A DNA stretch of 64,000 nt from Ruminococcus sp. (lineage in GTDB: Bacteria > Bacillota > Clostridia > Oscillospirales > Ruminococcaceae). Location: the NCBI RefSeq assembly GCF_024692365.1, contig NZ_JAILMR010000124.1:1-64000 (forward strand), read 5' to 3'. The position numbers and the translations under genes were made by a program. Each line of letters begins with the position of its first letter. The stretch's first letter is position 1. Positions 54,151 through 61,480 of the stretch are shown here, piece after piece. The notes beneath the pieces are model-generated. The model searched no databases. It was not told the origin of the DNA and saw only the letters and a list, made by a program, of their open reading frames with translations.

Positions 54151-54251
54151 CCTTGACCGAGAGGCTCTGCCTCTAACAATCAGCTTTGCTGATTGTGTGC
54201 TCTCCGCAAGCCTTTCGCGAAAGGCTTGACCCAAAGCTCTTCTCCTTGGCA
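54151..54251. repeat. palindrome arm with an inserted hairpin
   Basis: It matches 36391-36470 closely, from CCTTGACCGAGAGG to CTCCTTGGCA, but carries an extra hairpin CAATCAGC-TTT-GCTGATTG at 54178-54196. After it, at 54290-54314, lies a GAATTATGAATTGTGAATTA tract beside the next gene's end. The remainder of 53616-54322 is repeat sequence without a gene. Confidence 0.85.
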
Positions 54252-54322
54252 TTCTATCCTAAGTACAGCTACCTTATCGCCCTGCCAACAATTATGAATT
54301 GTGAATTATGAATTAGAAAAAG

Positions 54323-55642
54323 TTATTCGTAGCGCAAAGCATCTATCGGATTCATATTGCCCGCTCTCTTAGCAGGATAATAACCAAAGATAAGTCCCGT
54401 CAGCATCGAGAATCCAAGGCTGATGATTATCGCGGGTATCGATGGCTGTACACTCAGTGTAATGTACTCAGCATACTCAGCTGCCATTGTGTTCAGCAGT
54501 ATAGATGCTACCTTACTAAGCAGTACACCGTTCAGCACACCTATCAGCACGCCGATAGTTCCGCCTGTCAGGCATATGATGACAGCTTCGATAACGAACT
54601 GACTTCTAATATCGCCGTTCAGCGCACCCAGTGCTTTTCTTACACCTATCTCGCGTGTACGTTCAAGTATGCTTACCAGCATGATGTTCATAACGCCTAC
54701 ACCGCCGACTATCAGAGATATCGCCGCGATTATGGATATCGCAACAGTGATAACATTCAGGACGGTGGTTATCATGCCCATCTCCTCCTGAGAATCGTAT
54801 ATCTCCATCTCAAATACCTCGTTGTTGCGGTATATGGGCTCGAAGTAATCTTTGATATACTGCTTTGCAGTTTCCGCATCACAGTTGCTTGTCCAGCCTA
54901 TCTGTGCGTTTTGCAGCTTGGTTTCTCTCGGTGAAAGACCCTTTGCTTCAAGCATGGTGTTATATGGGAAGAACACGTAGGTCTTAACATCAAGCTTGTT
55001 TTTTGAGGTGTTGATCTTCATCTGGGTCTTTTCAAGTTCGGTGTACTCCATTATGCCGACTATCGTCAGGTTGATATTGGCGTTATTGATCACCTCAAAT
55101 TTGATAGTCTTACCCAGAGCGTTATCAACAGAACCGAAATACTGTTCACAGAAGAAATCCGATACCAGACAGGTATGCTTCGCACCCTCGTTATCGGCAT
55201 TATTCGGGGCACGTCCTGCAACTATCTGCTTCTTGTACTGGGGCGGTTCGAAGTAGTCACCCGAAACACCCAGCATGACCGCCTTGAAGGTTTCACCTTT
55301 AAGGTTTACTACATCCGCACCGCCGTATAATTCGTTACAGCTGTAAGTAAGCTCGCCCGGGTGCTCTGCTATCAGACCCTGCACCATTTCAAGTGTTAGG
55401 GTGTCGTCTTCCTCCGTTATCCTGCCGTCGTAATCATCCCTTACATCGGGGTAGATAGTCAGCTTCACGTCGCCTAGCTGGTCGAAGGTATTATTCAGTG
55501 TTTTCGAGATGGAGTTACCTATCGTAGTGATGGTTATAACTGCGCTGATACCAATGATGATACCAAGCATCGTCAGGAATGAACGCAGTTTGTTTATCGC
55601 CAGCGATGAGAACGCCATTTTTATGCTTTCAAGGAGGTTCAC
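54323..55642 (-). CDS. MacB/FtsX-type ABC transporter permease
   Basis: The 439-residue protein has one N-terminal membrane helix (about 20-42), a large extracellular MacB core domain (about 45-275) and three C-terminal helices with the FtsX block ERTREIGVRKALGA. MacB-type pumps drive export by long-range movement of the outer domain. It overlaps the ATPase gene by 4 bases and is third in the operon. Confidence 0.93.
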   Translation of the reverse strand: MNLLESIKMAFSSLAINKLRSFLTMLGIIIGISAVITITTIGNSISKTLNNTFDQLGDVKLTIYPDVRDDYDGRITEEDDTLTLEMVQGLIAEHPGELTYSCNELYGGADVVNLKGETFKAVMLGVSGDYFEPPQYKKQIVAGRAPNNADNEGAKHTCLVSDFFCEQYFGSVDNALGKTIKFEVINNANINLTIVGIMEYTELEKTQMKINTSKNKLDVKTYVFFPYNTMLEAKGLSPRETKLQNAQIGWTSNCDAETAKQYIKDYFEPIYRNNEVFEMEIYDSQEEMGMITTVLNVITVAISIIAAISLIVGGVGVMNIMLVSILERTREIGVRKALGALNGDIRSQFVIEAVIICLTGGTIGVLIGVLNGVLLSKVASILLNTMAAEYAEYITLSVQPSIPAIIISLGFSMLTGLIFGYYPAKRAGNMNPIDALRYE

Positions 55643-56355
55643 TCAAACACCTCCTTTTTATAGTCGTCGGCAATTATCCTGCCGTCGCTTATGGTTATCA
55701 TACGTTCTGTTTCGGAAGCAAGTTCGGGGCTGTGGGTGATGAGGACTATTGTCTTGCCCTCTTCCTCGTGTAGTTTATGGAACAAGTCCATTACCATTCT
55801 GCCCGTCTTGGTATCGAGAGCGCCTGTTGGTTCATCGGCGAGGATTATTGAGGGGTCATTCGCCATTGCCCTTGCGATTGCTACACGCTGTTTCTGTCCG
55901 CCAGAAAGTCTTGCGGGGTCATGGGTGTATCTGTCGCCCATACCTACCAGCTCGATAAGCTCCATAGCCCTTTCGGTACGTTTCTTCTGGGATATGCCCG
56001 CATACATCATGGGCATCTCCACATTTTTCAGCGCGGTAATTTTTGGTATAAGGTTGAAATTCTGGAACACGAAGCCTATCTCCTTGTTCCTTATGCGGGA
56101 AAGCTGTTTGTCGTCCAGCACCTTGGTACTGTTGCCGTTGAGTTCGTACTCGCCGTCGGTCTGTCTGTCGAGAAGACCGATAATATTCATCAGCGTACTT
56201 TTACCCGAACCCGAAGCGCCTACTATGGATACGAACTCGCCCTCATAGATATCAAGTCCGATATCGAAGAGTATCTGGAGTTCATTCGGTTCACCCACGT
56301 AGTACTTCTTGGTCACGGATTCCATGTGGATAACAGGGTCACTTCTTCTTTTCAT
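55639..56355 (-). CDS. MacB/LolD-type ABC transporter ATPase
   Basis: The 238 residues have Walker A GASGSGKST, signature LSGGQKQRVAIARA, Walker B IILADEPTGALD and a switch His in ITHSPELA. It is the ATPase for the adjacent permease. Its start overlaps the adaptor gene end by 17 bases and its stop overlaps the permease start by 4. Confidence 0.95.
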   Translation of the reverse strand: MKRRSDPVIHMESVTKKYYVGEPNELQILFDIGLDIYEGEFVSIVGASGSGKSTLMNIIGLLDRQTDGEYELNGNSTKVLDDKQLSRIRNKEIGFVFQNFNLIPKITALKNVEMPMMYAGISQKKRTERAMELIELVGMGDRYTHDPARLSGGQKQRVAIARAMANDPSIILADEPTGALDTKTGRMVMDLFHKLHEEEGKTIVLITHSPELASETERMITISDGRIIADDYKKEVFE

Positions 56356-57727
56356 TTACCTGCACCCTCGCTCCGTCGCTGACATCGGGCAGATCACCGC
56401 CCTCGGGCTCCATTATAACAAGGTCGCCGCTCTTGACTTCACCGCTCTTGACCTCAACATAGAAGTCACTTTCCGCGCCCTTCACCACCTTTTTCTTCTT
56501 GGCAATGTAGCCGCCCTGTTCATCATCGGCAGGTTCGGCAACGTATACGTATTCAGCACCGTCCTCTTCGATAATGCCCGAATAAGGCACGCTGAGCTTC
56601 TCACCAACTTCTTCGATGGTTACATCTACGGAAGCGGACATACCTATCAGCAGTTTGTCGTTGGTCTCATCGAGAGTAACTTCAACCTTATAACCCGATT
56701 CAGAACCCTCGGCAGTAACATCGGTGGAGACTACATTTACTATACGTGTGATGGACGCGGTGAACTCCTCACCGGGGAGTACCTTTGAAGTCACCTTAGC
56801 TTTCATACCCTCAGCTATCTTGGTGATATCGGTCTCCTTGACTGTCAGCTCGATAACGGTCTTATCGGTGTTGACGATAGTCATGATAGAGGGTGCAGAG
56901 GGAACGCTTCCTTCGTTTACATTCAGCGCGGTGATTATGCCCGACTGAGGTGCATAGACCTTGCACTGTTCTATCTGTTCAGCCAGCTTGTCAAGCTTCT
57001 TCTGATTGTCGCTGCCTGTGTCGAAAGCTTCGTCGTCTATAACGTCCTGTAACTTCTGGATAGCATCGTTACAGGTGGATTCGGTATCCTTATAGGAATC
57101 GTTTGCCAGTGTTACAGCGTCATCGTAGGTGGAAAGTCCTGATTTAAGCTGTTCAAGAGTTGCCCAAACGGTACCGTAATCGTAGTTCTGGTCGCCGCGT
57201 TCAAGGGCAGCATTGTACTCGTTGCAAAGGTTGTTGTACTTTTCATAAGCGTTATCGCGGGCGGTAACAGCCTTGTCGATCTCACGCTGTGCCCTTGCAA
57301 GAGCGGAGTCTTTCTTTGCCTTTGCAGCTTCAAGGTCACGCTCGTTTTTGGAGCTGTCGGACTTTTCCTTTTTATCGGAATTGTCCATCTGCGCTTTCAG
57401 TGAATCGTATTCCTCCTGAAGTTCGGTGGTATCAAATTCGCACAGCAGGTCGCCCTCCTTGACCATGTCGCCAAGGCTGACATTTACCTTGCTCACCGAA
57501 CAGCTGAGCTTTGTGGTAACGTCCACCGTTCCATTTCCGATGACCTTGCCCGTGGTGGATATCACCTTTGAAAGGTCATTCTGTCCCGCAGGAATTACGG
57601 AATACTTTGAGTTTGCTATCATGCTTTCCTTAGCGGCTTTTGACATTGCGTTACAAGCGTAGAGTCCTCCGCCTGCCAGCACTGCCACCACCACAGGGAT
57701 AATGATAGTCTTCTTTTTTACAGCCAT
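56339..57727 (-). CDS. MacA/HlyD-type efflux adaptor protein
   Basis: The 462 residues have an N-terminal anchor (about 7-27), split biotinyl-lipoyl halves (VSLGDMVKEGDLLCEFD and APQSGIITALNVNEGSVPS), a long Lys/Glu/Ala-rich coiled coil between them (about 105-235) and beta-barrel domains. In Gram-positive bacteria such adaptors work with MacB-type pumps in export. The substrate is unknown. AAGGAGG lies before ATG 57727. It is first in the three-gene operon. Confidence 0.92.
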   Translation of the reverse strand: MAVKKKTIIIPVVVAVLAGGGLYACNAMSKAAKESMIANSKYSVIPAGQNDLSKVISTTGKVIGNGTVDVTTKLSCSVSKVNVSLGDMVKEGDLLCEFDTTELQEEYDSLKAQMDNSDKKEKSDSSKNERDLEAAKAKKDSALARAQREIDKAVTARDNAYEKYNNLCNEYNAALERGDQNYDYGTVWATLEQLKSGLSTYDDAVTLANDSYKDTESTCNDAIQKLQDVIDDEAFDTGSDNQKKLDKLAEQIEQCKVYAPQSGIITALNVNEGSVPSAPSIMTIVNTDKTVIELTVKETDITKIAEGMKAKVTSKVLPGEEFTASITRIVNVVSTDVTAEGSESGYKVEVTLDETNDKLLIGMSASVDVTIEEVGEKLSVPYSGIIEEDGAEYVYVAEPADDEQGGYIAKKKKVVKGAESDFYVEVKSGEVKSGDLVIMEPEGGDLPDVSDGARVQVNEKKK

Positions 57728-57850
57728 TAAAATGCCTCCTTCTTTTTTCTTTCCCGAAAAATATCAGCTCATGTCAGCCGCGATTTTTGAAAAATCCGCT
57801 GTCAAAAAATGGTAAATTCAGGAAAATTTTACATCACAAAATTTATATAT

Positions 57851-57873
57851 CCCCACCAAAGTTTCAGGTGAGG
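57851..57873. other. inverted repeat in the divergent spacer
   Basis: CCCCACC (57851-57857) can pair with GGTGAGG (57867-57873, one G-T pair). It lies between the efflux operon and the DUF6291 gene and may be an operator or leader hairpin. Confidence 0.4.
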
Positions 57874-57920
57874 TTTTGTGCAAACAAATGTTTTAATTTT
57901 TAACTCGGACATATTTCTGT

Positions 57921-57948
57921 AAAAGTTGTACAAAAACGTACAACTTTT
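57921..57948. promoter_or_regulatory. perfect 11-base inverted repeat before the DUF6291 gene
   Basis: AAAAGTTGTAC (57921-57931) and GTACAACTTTT (57938-57948) are exact complements around AAAAAC. It is a candidate operator; with its T-rich right arm it could also end upstream transcription. A second small hairpin, GGTATG/CATACC (57975-57992), follows. Confidence 0.55.
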
Positions 57949-58019
57949 TGCCTGTTTTGCCTGATAGTGAAAGGGTATGCAGAAACATACCTTTATAAAA
58001 AACAGGAGGTAGAAATACT

Positions 58020-58838
58020 ATGAGTAGCATCAACAAAAAAAGCAAGAGCTTCATGCTCTACAAGGAATGGGAAGAGATCTTCCTCGCACTGGAAAGCGAC
58101 GCCGAGAGGGGCGAACTTATCCGAGAGATATTCGCCTTTACAAGAACAGGTGAAACACCCGACCTGAAAGGCGCGATGAAGATCGCATTCATGGTAATGT
58201 CAAATCAGCTTCGCCGTGACGCTGAGCGTTATAATAAGGTATGCGACAAGAACCAGAAGAACATCGCAAAACGCTGGGACAGTGAAGATGGTAAAAATCA
58301 GAACGAAGATGATACCAACGTATACGAAAGTATACCAAAGGATACCAAATCATACGACCGTATACCAGACGATACCAAAAATACCGATAAAGATAAAGAC
58401 AAAGAAAAAGATACAGATAAAGAAAAGGGTGAAGATAAACAGCTTTCTGCAAAGCAGAAGCAGTATCTGCCCGACCTCTCCCCCGCCCCCGAAAAACAGA
58501 AGTACGGAGAATTTAAAAATGTATCTTTATCCCGCGAAGAATACGGACGTCTTGTGACCAAGTTCGGTCAGGATATGACCGATAGATGTATAGAAAGCAT
58601 GGACGCTTACATTGAACAGTCGGGCAAAGAATACCGCAGCTGTTACGCCAAGCTTAAAAACTGGATATCGGAAGAATCCGTAAAAACGAGTGGTATCCCA
58701 TCTTCAAAAGCTTCATCGGCTGAAAACGGCAAGATCACCGAAGAAGAACTTGCGGCATATGAATCCTATGCACGAGCCCATTCGATGGAAGATTTCGCAC
58801 GCGAACTCGAACAAAAGTCGGGTGCAGATCAAGCCTAA
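58020..58838 (+). CDS. DUF6291 phage-type replication-associated protein
   Basis: The 272 residues start with a DUF6291 domain (about 8-90: SFMLYKEWEEIFLAL, IREIFAFTRTGETPD), then a variable linker with decapeptide repeats from the 10-bp array and a Lys/Asp run, and a C-terminal domain like those of phage replisome organizers (about 175-230: RCIESMDAYIEQSGKEYRS). Such genes normally lie in prophages. No other phage gene is nearby, so it is a lone or remnant gene. AGGAGG precedes the ATG. Confidence 0.85.
   Translation: MSSINKKSKSFMLYKEWEEIFLALESDAERGELIREIFAFTRTGETPDLKGAMKIAFMVMSNQLRRDAERYNKVCDKNQKNIAKRWDSEDGKNQNEDDTNVYESIPKDTKSYDRIPDDTKNTDKDKDKEKDTDKEKGEDKQLSAKQKQYLPDLSPAPEKQKYGEFKNVSLSREEYGRLVTKFGQDMTDRCIESMDAYIEQSGKEYRSCYAKLKNWISEESVKTSGIPSSKASSAENGKITEEELAAYESYARAHSMEDFARELEQKSGADQA
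58311..58385 (-). repeat. 10-bp period array (seven units) inside the DUF6291 gene
   Basis: GATACCAACG, TATACGAAAG, TATACCAAAG, GATACCAAAT, CATACGACCG, TATACCAGAC and GATACCAAAA start at 58311, 58321 and so on to 58371. They encode YESIPKDTKS and YDRIPDDTKN. Confidence 0.95.
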
Positions 58839-59176
58839 TAAACGCATTTTTTGATTAAAGTCAGATATAATATTTATCTTTGATAATATTATATCATTCA
58901 GAAAAAAATACGTCAAGATAACAAATAAGATATGTACAAATTTCGACATTATGCACAAAACACAAGTTAAGCTAAATTCAGGTTTACTGTAAATAAACCG
59001 TAGTCAAATGAGCGCGTATTTACGCGCCCGCAGTGGCATCGGTAGTGATCGGACTTTGTTGAGTGAAAGTGTCGGGGAAATGCATATTTTTCCGAATAAT
59101 TGCTAAGAACATAAATCGGATGTCTTTCGTTCATTGAAGCGAAAAATAGTTGTAAAAAATCAGATATTTATTAAGG

Positions 59177-59220
59177 TTCGCGGCAGAAAAAAGTGGGATA
59201 ATTGCAAACTCTGCCGCGAA
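59177..59220. repeat. 11-base inverted repeat
   Basis: TTCGCGGCAGA (59177-59187) and TCTGCCGCGAA (59210-59220) are exact complements with a 22-base loop. Before it, 58839-59176 is AT-rich with a GCGCGTA/TACGCGC hairpin near 59012 and no supported gene. Confidence 0.6.
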
Positions 59221-59260
59221 TCAAAGCGCGCGGTTTATGCGATTGTGTCGGCATATGCCT

Positions 59261-59309
59261 CCCGCAACCCTTTCGCGAAAGGATTGACCCAAAGCTCTCT
59301 TCCTTGGCA
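59261..59309. repeat. partial palindrome arm
   Basis: CCCGCAACCCTTTCGCGAAA continuing to CTTCCTTGGCA matches the right arms at 36421-36470 and 54200-54251; the outer CCTTGACCGAGAGG part is missing. Confidence 0.8.
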
Positions 59310-59342
59310 TACTTATCTACAAACAGATATGTTATTCCCCGC

Positions 59343-59371
59343 TTTACTTTTCCCACCAACTATGCTATAAT
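59343..59371 (+). promoter_or_regulatory. promoter of the lipoprotein gene
   Basis: TTTACT (59343-59348), 17 bases, TATAAT (59366-59371). Confidence 0.7.
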
Positions 59372-59408
59372 TGACCCAAGAAATATCCCCATCAAAAGGA
59401 GTGATACC

Positions 59409-59918
59409 ATGACAAGAAAGCCCATCACAGCAATCATAGCCATAACAACCGCACTGACTTTCAGCAGTTGCAAATCAGCCGATAGTTCCCAAAGCACCGC
59501 CGAAGAAAGCAAATCTGCAATAAGTTCTTCTGCGAGCGAAGAAAGTAGTTCGGTAGGTGATTCTTCCGAAGATGTCAGCGAAAGTCTTGCGGACGTTGAA
59601 TCTTCTGCTGAAAATTCGGGTACTGAAAGTTCAACAGAAAGCAAGTCAGCAGATAAAACATCGGACAAAGAATCCGACAAATCAGCCAAGAACAGCAAAT
59701 CTGGTGAAAATCCCGACGATGTCACGATAATTACCGACGATACAAAATCCAACGACGAGATGCCGATAATTCCTGCGGATAACGGTGACGGAACATCGCA
59801 GGACAACAACATAATTCTGGCTGACGAAAGTTCAGCACGGGAAGACACTTCATCTGCTTATGAGATAGATTTCAGCGGGGACGAAGTTGAACTACCGATA
59901 GTGGCTATCGAACCTTAA
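59409..59918 (+). CDS. Ser/Asp/Glu-rich lipoprotein, unknown function
   Basis: The 169 residues start with a signal ending TFSSC (likely lipobox, Cys21). Nearly all the rest is Ser, Glu, Asp and Lys, with short motifs DEMPIIPADNGDG and a C-terminal EVELPIVAIEP. It would be a flexible surface chain. AAAAGGAG precedes ATG 59409. A 10-bp array begins three bases after the stop, and a dockerin protein whose mature start also contains ELPIIP follows. Confidence 0.8.
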   Translation: MTRKPITAIIAITTALTFSSCKSADSSQSTAEESKSAISSSASEESSSVGDSSEDVSESLADVESSAENSGTESSTESKSADKTSDKESDKSAKNSKSGENPDDVTIITDDTKSNDEMPIIPADNGDGTSQDNNIILADESSAREDTSSAYEIDFSGDEVELPIVAIEP

Positions 59919-59920
59919 TT

Positions 59921-59970
59921 ATACGGTCGTATACTTTGGTATACGATGGTACTAAGTCGTATACGGTGGA
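59921..59970 (+). repeat. 10-bp period array (five units)
   Basis: ATACGGTCGT, ATACTTTGGT, ATACGATGGT, ACTAAGTCGT and ATACGGTGGA start at 59921, 59931, 59941, 59951 and 59961, right after the lipoprotein stop. Confidence 0.9.
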
Positions 59971-60011
59971 ACAAAAATGTTGAAAGTCACACACATTTCA
60001 CACAAAAATTA

Positions 60012-60040
60012 TTGACTATTTATGTTAAATGTGTTATTAT
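60012..60040 (+). promoter_or_regulatory. promoter of the dockerin gene at 60099
   Basis: TTGACT (60012-60017), 17 bases, TATTAT (60035-60040). Confidence 0.75.
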
Positions 60041-60098
60041 ATACATATGTGATTTTATGAGATGTCCGCAAGTATTACGACTTTACAAGGAGGATAAC

Positions 60099-61349
60099 AT
60101 GAAAGGGATTTTTTCTAAAAAGCTGGTAGCTTCTGCTCTTGCAGTAATGGTGGCTGCTTCTTCATCGTCGGCTGTACTGGGCTTTGCTGATAAGTATATC
60201 GAACTTCCGATAATACCCTACGACGGACCCACGTATAATGCCTACTCATTCGTGAACAACACGGACTTTGTTACCGTTTACCAGAACGGCAAGGAATTGA
60301 AATCGGGCGATACCGTGACCGATGAATATGAGATCGTAATGACCTCCCTTTCGCCTTTTACCTATACCGTAAACGGCACTATGTATTCCTGCGATGATTC
60401 AGACAAGATCATGAACAGCTACAAGGCTGAAGTCACACCATACGGCGATTTCACCGTCGAGAAGTATTACAAGCGCGTTCAGCACGATGACGGCTACTAC
60501 GGTGTAAGCAACAGCTACATCTATCTCCGTCCCGAGGCGTTCAATGAGCAGGATATGTTCTATGTTGACAAGTCCATAACAGGCGGAGTTTTCGATGTTC
60601 AGAGAAACGGCAGAACGCTGTCTTTCAAGACCCATCTCAATTATCCCATAAGCATATACGATGCTGAAAGCCAGAAAAAAGTGACAGTTACACACGACAG
60701 CACCACTTTCAGGAATTCGATAACTCTTCCCAGCTCAGGCTATTCGGGCAAGCTGTTTGTTGTCAGGAATTTCGAGAAAATCGGCGATTTCGATGTGAAT
60801 ATGCTCCCCATGATACCCGATGAAGCTCCTTTCACCGTGACCCACACCAGTGCCATGGGCAAGCAGGAAGAGATAGCTCTTGGAAAAGGCTTTGCGACCA
60901 GCGACTATCTTATGGAAGTTGACGGCGCATTCTCAAAGAGTGCTGTATGGGGATTCATGCGTGATAAGACCTCAGGCAGAGGTATCGTTTCGGTAAATCC
61001 CGGCACAGGATTCTGCGTTTATAATATCTTCGGTGAAAAGGTAGATGTAACAAAGCTTGGTTGTTCCGATGATACTAGGGAGATATACTCATTCAGGGCA
61101 TACTGCGATGTCACCTACTATCTGGTAAAGGACAGCACTGCACAGCCCGCCGGAAAGTACCTCAAAGGCGATGTCAACAGCGACGGCGTTGTTGATGTAA
61201 TGGACGTTATTCTGCTGAAACAGTACCTCGCAAATATGAAGGTGAATATCAACGCAAAAGCCGCTGATATCTACACCGATAACACCATAGATAAAGTAGA
61301 TGCAGTTGAGCTTGCACGTTACGTTTCAGGACAAAGTTCTGAATTATAA
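60099..61349 (+). CDS. secreted protein with C-terminal type I dockerin
   Basis: A signal peptide (about 1-30, MKGIFSKKLVASALAVMVAA) is followed by about 320 residues of beta-rich sequence without a recognised enzyme domain. A type I dockerin ends the protein: GDVNSDGVVDVMDVILLKQY is the first calcium loop plus helix, and ADIYTDNTIDKVDAVELARY the second. Dockerins attach proteins to cellulosome scaffolds. AGGAGG precedes ATG 60099; the longer open frame upstream is unsupported. It may be a binding or structural cellulosome part. Confidence 0.88.
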   Translation: MKGIFSKKLVASALAVMVAASSSSAVLGFADKYIELPIIPYDGPTYNAYSFVNNTDFVTVYQNGKELKSGDTVTDEYEIVMTSLSPFTYTVNGTMYSCDDSDKIMNSYKAEVTPYGDFTVEKYYKRVQHDDGYYGVSNSYIYLRPEAFNEQDMFYVDKSITGGVFDVQRNGRTLSFKTHLNYPISIYDAESQKKVTVTHDSTTFRNSITLPSSGYSGKLFVVRNFEKIGDFDVNMLPMIPDEAPFTVTHTSAMGKQEEIALGKGFATSDYLMEVDGAFSKSAVWGFMRDKTSGRGIVSVNPGTGFCVYNIFGEKVDVTKLGCSDDTREIYSFRAYCDVTYYLVKDSTAQPAGKYLKGDVNSDGVVDVMDVILLKQYLANMKVNINAKAADIYTDNTIDKVDAVELARYVSGQSSEL

Positions 61350-61360
61350 TTATAATATTG

Positions 61361-61390
61361 CAGGACAGTCAGGTGGCTGTCCTGTTTTTT
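61361..61390 (+). terminator. terminator of the dockerin gene
   Basis: CAGGACAG (61361-61368) pairs with CTGTCCTG (61377-61384), followed by TTTTTT. Confidence 0.92.
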
Positions 61391-61420
61391 GTGAGTTATC
61401 GGGAATGAAACTCAGCAAAG

Positions 61421-61453
61421 GACCGCAGGTCGATTTAAGATCTGCGGTCTTTT
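61421..61453. terminator. second hairpin between the convergent dockerin genes
   Basis: GACCGCAG (61421-61428) pairs with CTGCGGTC (61442-61449), followed by TTTTG on the plus strand; it can also serve the minus-strand gene ending at 61481. Confidence 0.75.
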
Positions 61454-61480
61454 GCTTTTGTGTATTGGTATAGAAGTTCT

